Part shown: positions 58,851 to 64,000 of the stretch, in pieces | Layout: the number at the start of each line of letters is the position of its first letter | Numbering within the stretch: the stretch's first letter is position 1 | Assembly (NCBI GenBank): GCA_910589485.1 | Contig: CAJUSW010000001.1 | Span: forward strand, 1-64,000 | Source: an uncultured Duncaniella sp. | Lineage (GTDB): Bacteria; Bacteroidota; Bacteroidia; Bacteroidales; Muribaculaceae | Direction: 5' to 3' | Length of the DNA: 64,000 bases | Notes under the pieces: generated by a model | The model's input: only the letters and a program-made list of their open reading frames with translations | Told to the model about the DNA's origin: nothing | Database searches by the model: none | Position numbers and translations under genes: made by a program

Positions 58851-59594
58851 TCAGTCTATTTTCCGACCTGTCTTATCAATATAATACCAGTCGTCACTCT
58901 CCCAATACCAATGTTCCGCATCATATCGTCTTTCTTCCCCGGTATCAGCTACTTTCGCTTTTCCATCCTCAAAAGGAAATGCACATTTGAAACGTGGAGC
59001 AATGACGGTATTCCCATTCTCATCGGCATATCCAATCCGCCCTTGTTCATCAATTATGCGGTACATGCCATCCACTACATAATCATCGCCATTGTCAAAA
59101 TGAAAAGCTGGATACCGTTTGCTATGCCTTTCATCATAATCAGCCTTATTAAATTTTATGGGAATAGCCATGCGCCAATCGACTGGTTCAAGGTCAAATG
59201 TGGCAGGCTTAAATCGAGGGAGGCCTAAAATCAGTCTCATTGCTTCCGCATCAAGTGATGGGTCTTTGCCTCTTACAATTTTTACAGAATCTACTTCTCC
59301 TGTCTTTCGTACAAGGAATGTCAGGACTACGCGACCCTGTATATTTTTGTCATAAGCATCCTTTGGATATTTCAAATTATCATAAATATATGATAGCATG
59401 GCATCCTCTCCACCCGGAAACTGCGGAATGGTCTCATGCTCTGAATACATTTCATCCTGACTGTTGTCTGTCTCCCGATCCTGCTCCGAATAGCCGGCTC
59501 CGCTATACGACACGGCATTCTTATATGATTTGGAACAACCGCTTAGCAATAATATAGAAAGTGCTACTATCAGAGAAGCTTTTGATATACCCAT
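58851..59594 (-). CDS. Lipoprotein with TonB C-terminal and WG-repeat domains
   Basis: A 247-aa lipoprotein (ILLLSGC, Cys at about residue 20). A TonB_C domain lies at about residues 55-150 (IPQFPGGEDAMLSYIYDNLKYP, then QGRVVLTFLVRKTGEVDSVKI and EAMRLILGLPRFKPA). The C-terminal part has WG/KWG-type repeats (YRIIDEQGRIGYADENGNTVI, FPFEDGKAKV, YYIDKTGRKID). It has no N-terminal TonB energising helix, so it is not a classical TonB. It belongs to the large set of Bacteroidales energy-transducer-like lipoproteins of unclear role. Monocistronic in appearance. Confidence 0.82.
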   Translation of the reverse strand: MGISKASLIVALSILLLSGCSKSYKNAVSYSGAGYSEQDRETDNSQDEMYSEHETIPQFPGGEDAMLSYIYDNLKYPKDAYDKNIQGRVVLTFLVRKTGEVDSVKIVRGKDPSLDAEAMRLILGLPRFKPATFDLEPVDWRMAIPIKFNKADYDERHSKRYPAFHFDNGDDYVVDGMYRIIDEQGRIGYADENGNTVIAPRFKCAFPFEDGKAKVADTGEERRYDAEHWYWESDDWYYIDKTGRKID

Positions 59595-59732
59595 AGGCTT
59601 GTTTTTTATTAAAACGTAGGTATATTATAGTTTGTTATACCAGTGATAAAATATAGGATGGGGTCGACAGCCTTACGTCTTCTTTCCCCGCCGTCAGCAA
59701 CGCCCTAACTCGCAACATTTCCCGTTACTTCG

Positions 59733-60089
59733 TTATATAGATTTATTTTTGAGCTGGTTTATTAGCAGATAAACTAATATACCTATACCCTGACAAACAT
59801 TGATAAACAATATCGAAAGCATCAGAAGCAAACATGTGCCTTCACCATGGCTCGCAAACAAACCTATGAATAGTACCGCATTAAAAATAACGGCGACAAT
59901 AAGATTTGTCAATGCTGTTCTCTTACTAAAACAGGAGCATAAAGCTGTTAGTCCAATTAAAAACAATTGACTGAATAGCATAAGACGCCCACCTGCTTCA
60001 CCGCGCCCATGATTGGTTGTGCTTAAAACAATAAAACAGCACAAGCACACACCCCAAATAAGCCAAAATATTTTATTTGTCAATTTCAT
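59733..60089 (-). CDS. Small integral membrane protein
   Basis: A protein of about 118 aa with four predicted membrane helices (IFWLIWGVCLCCFIVLS, LMLFSQLFLIGLTALC, LIVAVIFNAVLFIGLFA, LLLMLSILFINVCQGIGILVYLLI). The ATG at 60089 (MKLTNK) is chosen because it gives a normal N-terminus; a non-ATG start at 60116 would add nine residues. Family unknown. It is next to the repeat-bounded small-gene array and may belong to it. Confidence 0.6.
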   Translation of the reverse strand: MKLTNKIFWLIWGVCLCCFIVLSTTNHGRGEAGGRLMLFSQLFLIGLTALCSCFSKRTALTNLIVAVIFNAVLFIGLFASHGEGTCLLLMLSILFINVCQGIGILVYLLINQLKNKSI

Positions 60090-60128
60090 TTCATACCTCC
60101 TTTCCGCCAAAGGCAAATAAATAACATC

Positions 60129-60205
60129 GCTTTTGTACTCTTATTGTACCACACGACTGTAACGGCCTCATTTTACGAATTGAAAATACTTGGAATCCAA
60201 TTATA
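60129..60205. repeat. Array repeat C, copy 1
   Basis: About 77 bp, imperfectly repeated at 61611-61685 in the same orientation (CTTTTGTACTCTTATTG core and TTGAAAATACTTGGAATCCA end). Marks the left border of array unit 1 and reaches the stop of the frameshifted gene. Confidence 0.75.
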
Positions 60206-60690
60206 GATCAGAGACACATCGTTCGTAGTCATCAATTTTCCCATCAACCACTTTTACACGTGTCATCCCGGACCACCCCATGTCTAAGTACGATACCACA
60301 TACCACCCATCGCCTATAGACTCTATGTTGCATATTTGTGATACATCTTCAGAATCGGGCTTAGAATCCTGTTCTCTTGTCCTCAATGCATAGTAAGCGT
60401 AACATGGACCGTCCTCACAATCAAAATCATAATCATGTTGAAGTTTTTTTCAATGCATTGGTGGTGAAATAATCTTCGGGACTATCATTCTCTTCAGAGT
60501 CAATCGCAAATACGAATTTATCATAAACACGATTAATCAACTCTTTACCAGTTGTGTTTTCAGCCTTGGCATCATTTAGCGACACACTCTCTACGGTTTG
60601 CTCTCCGGCCGTTTCAATGTTTGTCTTTGTTCCACATGAGGTCAAACACATGAGCAAGAAGGTATAACCGATATATTTAGGCATATTCAT
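60201..60690 (-). pseudogene. Frameshifted DUF3828-like lipoprotein gene
   Basis: Two ORFs (60433-60690 and 60201-60386) are halves of one gene. The first half has a lipoprotein signal (LLMCLTSC) and a helix ELINRVYDKFVFAIDS. It runs into stop after LKKTST. Omitting one A of the 7-A run near 60447-60453 joins it in frame to LQHDYDFDCEDG, then the second half with NIESIGDGWYVVSYLDMGW and VKVVDGKIDDY. The joined protein of about 160 aa looks like a DUF3828-type lipoprotein. The event is a homopolymer indel: real inactivation, phase-variable slippage or a base-calling error. It lies in array unit 1 between repeats C and A. Confidence 0.75.
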
Positions 60691-60708
60691 ATCTTTGATT
60701 ATTTCTTA

Positions 60709-61512
60709 TTATTTTAATAATTTTCGATCGTTATCACCACTCTCCAACACGCTCATCTGATGGATGGCAATTTGATTGAGTTTTATAAGTCGCTCTGATT
60801 GTGGTAGTCCTTGCTCTATGAATACGGCATTGAGGCTTTCCATATTGGATAGGCAGATAAGTTCGTTGACCGAAGCGTAGTCGCGGATATTGCCTTTCAA
60901 ATCGGGGTTAGTCTCTCGCCACTGTTTCGCGGTCATGCCGAACATTGCCACGTTCAACACATCTGCTTCATTGGCATAAATGATGCTCGCCTGTGCTTTT
61001 GTGACCTCTGCCGGAATAAGATTCTGCTTGATGGCATCGGTGTGTATGCGGTAGTTGATTTTCGACAACTCCCGCTTCGCCGACCAACCGATCAACCGCT
61101 GTTCCTCGGCTTTCAACCGCTGAAATTCCTTGACGATATAGACCTTGAACTCTGGGCTGATCCACATGGCGAACTCAAACGCTATATCCTTATGAGCGTA
61201 TGTACCACCATACCGTCCTGCTTTGGCTTGAAGTGATATGGCATTGGTTCGTGCCACAAACTCCTTGACACTTATCTTAAAACTGTTGAGACCGGACTGA
61301 TTTTTAATTGTGGCGAATTCGCCATAATTAAAATCCGGATTATACACTTTCTCCCAAATGCCGATAAACTCAAGCGTGTTACGGTTACGTAGCCAATCCG
61401 TGATGAAAAAGTCACCATCTTTGGCTCGCAACATATCAGTGAGGCAGATATAGTCCTCACCGTTCACTTTTACAACATTAACTTCAGTATCTTTTACAGT
61501 TATTTTTGCCAT
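60709..61512 (-). CDS. KilA-N domain protein
   Basis: A 267-aa protein with an N-terminal KilA-N-type domain (about residues 1-110: VKVNGEDYICLTDMLRAKDGDFFITDWLRN, EFIGIWEKVYNP). Next is a conserved GRYGGTYAHKDIAFEFAMWISPEFKVYIVKEFQRL block and a helical C-terminus (EADVLNVAMFGMTAKQW). KilA-N proteins are DNA-binding and typical of phages and mobile regions. The ATG at 61512 (MAKITVK) is preferred. Its two ends are duplicated as repeats A and B around the Imm32-like gene downstream in the window. That means a second KilA-N copy once stood there or that the ends serve as exchange sites. Confidence 0.86.
   Translation of the reverse strand: MAKITVKDTEVNVVKVNGEDYICLTDMLRAKDGDFFITDWLRNRNTLEFIGIWEKVYNPDFNYGEFATIKNQSGLNSFKISVKEFVARTNAISLQAKAGRYGGTYAHKDIAFEFAMWISPEFKVYIVKEFQRLKAEEQRLIGWSAKRELSKINYRIHTDAIKQNLIPAEVTKAQASIIYANEADVLNVAMFGMTAKQWRETNPDLKGNIRDYASVNELICLSNMESLNAVFIEQGLPQSERLIKLNQIAIHQMSVLESGDNDRKLLK
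60721..60754. repeat. Array repeat A, copy 1
   Basis: The 3' end of the KilA-N gene, containing TCACCACTCTCCAACACGCT. It recurs at 62091-62124 in the same orientation. Confidence 0.75.
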
Positions 61513-61600
61513 GTGGGAAGAAGCGTTTGATCTCAAACGCAAATATACTTCAAAAATCTGACAAATCAGTGCATTAGCATACTTTTCAGTGAGATTAAAT
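61495..61600. repeat. Array repeat B, copy 1
   Basis: The 5' end and upstream flank of the KilA-N gene (CGTTTGATCTCAAACGCAAA and TTAGCATACTTTTCAGTGAG). About 105 bp, recurring at 62435-62540 with high identity. Confidence 0.78.
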
Positions 61601-61610
61601 CAGATCATAG

Positions 61611-61685
61611 CTTTTGTACTCTTATTGCACCACACGACTGCAACAGCCTCATTCTATGGGTTGAAAATACTTGGAATCCAATTAT
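61611..61685. repeat. Array repeat C, copy 2
   Basis: Second copy of the 60129-60205 element, same orientation. It marks the start of array unit 2, 9 bp before the stop of the 121-aa gene. Confidence 0.75.
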
Positions 61686-61694
61686 TAGAATTAT

Positions 61695-62060
61695 TCAAGT
61701 ATCCAAATATGGCCAAAGTTTATCACTTATCATAAAGCAATATTTAGACGAATAAAGCCATTCAGCTTCTCTAACTAAATCTATATTTACATTCTCATCC
61801 TCAACAAGAGAATGTAAATTTTCGATTTTATCTATGAATTTAATTGAAAAGTTCTTTTCTCTCAATCCTTTCCCTATAAGATTGATTGCCTCATTGATTG
61901 TTATGGCCTTTAAGATAATATTAGCCCATGCACCATCATATGAGGGTAAGGTGTCAGTACACTCACTACAATCAACGAGATCGTTAAATTTATAACCGGG
62001 AGATGCCACGATATCAACTGATGCGATCCACAACTCCTTGTATTTTGTCTTAGTTGTCAT
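61695..62060 (-). CDS. Hypothetical protein, immunity-like
   Basis: A 121-aa soluble protein with no named family. Visible features are an N-terminal KELWIASVDIVASPG, a central SYDGAWANIILKAITINEAINLIGKGLREKNFSIKF in pattern of beta-alpha-beta, and a C-terminal EAEWLYSSKYCFMISD. Size, acidity (low pI) and position in array unit 2 next to an Imm32-like gene fit an orphan immunity protein against a polymorphic toxin, but this is inferred from context. No partner toxin is nearby. Confidence 0.65.
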   Translation of the reverse strand: MTTKTKYKELWIASVDIVASPGYKFNDLVDCSECTDTLPSYDGAWANIILKAITINEAINLIGKGLREKNFSIKFIDKIENLHSLVEDENVNIDLVREAEWLYSSKYCFMISDKLWPYLDT

Positions 62061-62090
62061 ATAAACAATAGACGGTTGTTATTTCAAAAG

Positions 62091-62124
62091 TTTACGGTTG
62101 TTGTCACCACTCTCCAACACGCTC
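62091..62124. repeat. Array repeat A, copy 2
   Basis: Matches the KilA-N 3' end at 60721-60754 but is followed here by an unrelated gene. Same orientation. Confidence 0.75.
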
Positions 62125-62145
62125 TTATAAACTGACGTCTTGGAA

Positions 62146-62403
62146 TTAAATCTTTTCGATTATTAAATCTAAAGACCCATCTTCAAGAGAGTTATTCTCA
62201 TCAAAGTGAAGGTGAGTTCCTGTCTGAACCGATGATTGAGATAAATTTAGCAAGTGATTTGCCAAAGAAACTAACCCATCAGTATTTGCTTCAATTAAGA
62301 TACTCCCATTCATATCGGAGACCTTAATTTTGAAGTTACCTTCCCATTTGAGTGTCATTCCGGTATCAAAGGAATAGTTCGGAACATCTAATGAGACTTT
62401 CAT
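62146..62403 (-). CDS. Imm32-like immunity protein
   Basis: An 85-aa protein. The C-terminal half (DGLVSLANHLLNLSQS, then GTHLHFDENNSLEDGSLDLII) has the H-x-H-x-D pattern and the final S-x-x-L-x-I strand of immunity protein family Imm32. The N-terminal half is a beta sheet (LKWEGNFKIKVSD). Such proteins neutralise contact-delivered toxins of competing bacteria. No toxin or secretion gene is near, so it would be an orphan immunity gene. It sits exactly between repeats A and B, where the KilA-N gene stands in unit 1. Confidence 0.65.
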   Translation of the reverse strand: MKVSLDVPNYSFDTGMTLKWEGNFKIKVSDMNGSILIEANTDGLVSLANHLLNLSQSSVQTGTHLHFDENNSLEDGSLDLIIEKI

Positions 62404-62434
62404 TTAATTCTATTTTTATATTCATATTCTGAAC

Positions 62435-62540
62435 TGTGATTTTGGCCATTTGGAGATAAACGTTTGATTTCAAACGCAAAGACATATCAAAAATCTGATA
62501 AATCAGCGTATTAGCATACTTTTCAGTGAGATTAAAAATC
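62435..62540. repeat. Array repeat B, copy 2
   Basis: Second copy of the KilA-N 5' flank, with the start codon region degraded (GCCATTTGG in place of GCCATGTGG). It fills most of the 310-bp gap 62404-62713; the remaining 170 bp show nothing identifiable. Confidence 0.78.
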
Positions 62541-62713
62541 TACTGACCTAAATTTTTAAGACCAGAGGGCCAGAGATCAAGTATAGAGTTTTATGCCTGA
62601 TCCCCCTTGTCGCCAACCGGAAAAATCCGCTGACCCAGTTTAACCACAGATTCATGGCATTGCCCGTCATAACAGAAGAAGAGCCGAGTAAAATACTCAG
62701 CTCTCCGTTGAAG

Positions 62714-62784
62714 TTGCCTTGGAAAGATTCGAACTCTCACAGGCGGAACCAGAATCCGACGTGCTACCATTACACCACAAGGCA
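62714..62784 (-). tRNA. tRNA-Gln (anticodon CUG)
   Basis: A 71-nt cloverleaf on the minus strand. The acceptor stem is TGCCTTG/CAAGGCA with discriminator A. The D stem is GTGT/GCAC, the anticodon loop TTCTGGT holds CTG (reads CAG) and the T arm contains GTTCGAAT. CCA is not encoded. The preceding promoter box matches the strong tRNA/rRNA type of Bacteroidota. Confidence 0.9.
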
Positions 62785-62845
62785 ATTTTTTCGTTCGTCA
62801 TTAACTCGTTGGCTCTCTCTTGAACCCCTTTCGTTTTTGACACTG

Positions 62846-62876
62846 CAAAGGTAGGGACAATTTTTGAACTGTGCAA
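62846..62876 (-). promoter_or_regulatory. Promoter of tRNA-Gln
   Basis: Minus-strand TTG (62874-62876), 20-bp spacer and TACCTTTG (62846-62853): a full-consensus Bacteroidota promoter about 60 bp before the mature tRNA 5' end. Confidence 0.75.
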
Positions 62877-62913
62877 GAGTTTTGCCAAAAAAATTTCAAA
62901 AAAAAATAAAAAA

Positions 62914-63373
62914 GGTAGCAGGACTATAAGCCGGGTTATGTCGTCGCGGGACTTCTCGTCAAGCTTTACACTGACAGGTTACCGCGGCGGTCGCAGTCAT
63001 TTATCTAATTGGCACCTCGCTTAGCTTCGGTGCTCGAGCAGCCTACCCCCCGGCGATGAGCGAGCAACCCATTGCGGATCCTCAACCCCACGAATGGGGG
63101 AGATTCGACCCGCGTGCCGGTATACATGGCCTTGCAACCCATAAGACGTGCGGCATACCGTGTCGCCACGGCATCCGGTGGGCTCTTACCCCGCCTTTTC
63201 ACCATCACCCTCCCCTCACTATGTGAGAGGGAAGGCTGTCATTCTCTGTCACGTTACTCTGCCGTCACCGACAGCTCCCAGTTAAAGAGTATGGCGCTCT
63301 GTGTTGCCCGGACTTTCCTCTTGCCGCTCATGGACCAAGCCACCTCGGCAAGCGACACGACCGTCCTGCTACC
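62914..63373 (-). ncRNA. rnpB: RNase P RNA, bacterial class A
   Basis: The catalytic RNA that removes tRNA 5' leaders. On the minus strand the P1 5' arm starts GGTAGCAGGACGG (63373-63361) and pairs with the 3' arm that ends in GTCCTGCTACC (62914 side). The universally conserved GAGGAAAGTCCGGGC (P4/CR-I) follows the P3 region, and the final CATAACCCGGCTTATAG block is present. Length of about 460 nt is slightly above the usual 350-400 nt, from expanded helices. It lies directly upstream of the tRNA-Gln gene on the same strand. Confidence 0.95.
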
Positions 63374-63377
63374 ACTG

Positions 63378-63385
63378 CAAATTTA
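63378..63385 (-). promoter_or_regulatory. -7 box of rnpB
   Basis: Minus-strand TAAATTTG ends 5 bp before the P1 5' arm of RNase P RNA, the spacing expected for a transcription start at the mature 5' end. Confidence 0.6.
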
Positions 63386-63536
63386 CGAATAAATATTGTA
63401 AATATTGACTCTTAACGAAAAAAAGTCATCCTGCCCGCTCCCCGCCATGCCGTCGGGCCGTGCAATAAACCTCTCGGGAGAGCCGTTATCTACAAGATAT
63501 CGCATGAAAACAACACCTATATAATAAGCTGACCAC

Positions 63537-64000
63537 ATGACCACCGCGCGTGAAATCATTTCCACCCTCCAGTCAATGGCCGACGACAGGCAACGCATCA
63601 TCCTATCCCGATTCTTCAAGACCGGGAAGGGACAATACGGCGAGGGCGACAAGTTCTTGGGGCTGAAAGTGCCACAAACGAGGTCAATTGTCAAGATGGC
63701 GCGAGGGAACGTGCCATTGGATGAAATCTCCTCACTTCTGCACTCCCCATGGCATGAAGCACGCCTGTGTGGCCTGCTCCTGCTCGTCGAAGAGATGAAA
63801 TCAGCCATCCCCAAAAAGCGGGAACACCCCACCGTCCATGCCGACCGGCGTGATGAGATAGCCCGGTTCTTTCTCAGGCATGCCCGTTGCGCCAACAATT
63901 GGGACCTTGTAGACCTCTCATGCGGATATATACTCGGCACATGGCTGCTCCACCCGCTCGGCGACGGCTCGATGCCATCACGCGAGATACTCGACCGACT
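63537..64000 (+). CDS. AlkD-like DNA alkylation repair protein (3' partial)
   Basis: The first 154 codons of a HEAT-like-repeat DNA glycosylase-type protein, cut by the window end. The N-terminus (SRFFKTGKGQYGEGDKFLGLKVP) is the typical AlkD-family start. HEAT-like helices follow (DEISSLLHSPWHEARLCGLLLLVEEM), then NNWDLVDLSCGYILG, which carries the Trp-Asp pair used for base-excision of cationic alkylated bases. The start ATG at 63537 lies 163 bp from the rnpB 5' end, divergent. Probably cytoplasmic repair of N3/N7-alkylpurines. Confidence 0.88.
   Translation, partial: MTTAREIISTLQSMADDRQRIILSRFFKTGKGQYGEGDKFLGLKVPQTRSIVKMARGNVPLDEISSLLHSPWHEARLCGLLLLVEEMKSAIPKKREHPTVHADRRDEIARFFLRHARCANNWDLVDLSCGYILGTWLLHPLGDGSMPSREILDR

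Noticed and set aside
60201..60386. Stand-alone 61-aa ORF
   Set aside because: It is the 3' half of the frameshifted lipoprotein gene; the missing link reads through when one A is removed.
60440..60460. Programmed -1 frameshift at the A-run
   Set aside because: The downstream frame is reached by +1, not -1, and the A AAA AAC heptamer is not in the required phase.
1..64000. CRISPR array, rRNA operon, IS transposase
   Set aside because: No regularly spaced short repeats, rRNA sequence or DDE/HUH transposase motifs were found on either strand.

Overview
The window looks like a chromosome segment of a gut Bacteroidales bacterium, most probably Muribaculaceae-like (family-level placement is inference). 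The grounds are a SusC/SusD pair with a one-protein hybrid two-component regulator, TAnnTTTG-type -7 promoter boxes, A-rich translation starts without strong Shine-Dalgarno sites, lipoproteins ending in short LSAC/FSGC-type lipoboxes, and a LytTR/MacAB-TolC operon.

Region 1 (1-22.5 kb) is accessory DNA that reads as a defence/competition island. It opens with a plus-strand operon: GIY-YIG nuclease (5' end outside the window), DUF6361-type protein, phospholipase-D-like nuclease and SF2 helicase. A convergent minus-strand set follows: two DUF262 proteins (one with a DUF1524 HNH nuclease), a HAD-fold protein, a WYL regulator and a second protein sharing the HAD protein's N-terminal domain. Next comes an AT-rich stretch (about 15-20.6 kb). 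It contains a candidate structured RNA with promoter and intrinsic terminator. Behind that RNA is a packed operon of a 33-aa acidic peptide, a 43-aa helix peptide, a 55-aa zinc-ribbon peptide, a YkvA protein and a WYL regulator. A second promoter then drives two more micropeptides (26 and 47 aa), an AAA ATPase and an uncharacterised partner. A zinc-ribbon peptide, a leucine-rich protein and a tyrosine recombinase close the island.

Region 2 (23-42 kb) is a polysaccharide utilisation locus, probably for arabinoxylan-type glycans. A minus-strand operon (SusC, SusD, esterase, small secreted protein, GH43) is divergent from a hybrid two-component sensor/regulator. Beyond it lies a second minus-strand operon (esterase, GH43-CBM6-GH8 fusion, GH43 lipoprotein). 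The regulator would sense oligosaccharides in the periplasm; SusCD would import them; GH8 and GH43 would trim xylan chains and side groups; the esterases would remove acyl groups.

Region 3 (42-59 kb) is core-like: DEDDh exonuclease, catalase, AlkZ-like protein, acetyltransferase, CNNM/CBS membrane protein, alpha/beta hydrolase, DUF6198-type membrane protein, cation/proton antiporter, alanine symporter, and a six-gene TolC-MacA-MacB-LytS-LytR type efflux operon carrying its own regulators.

Region 4 (59-64 kb) holds small lipoprotein, membrane and orphan immunity-like genes. They sit in two tandem units that share three intergenic repeats in the same order but carry different genes. Then come tRNA-Gln(CUG), the RNase P RNA and the start of an AlkD-like DNA repair gene. 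No CRISPR array, rRNA or IS transposase was seen. All similarity statements come from reading motifs; no database search was run.
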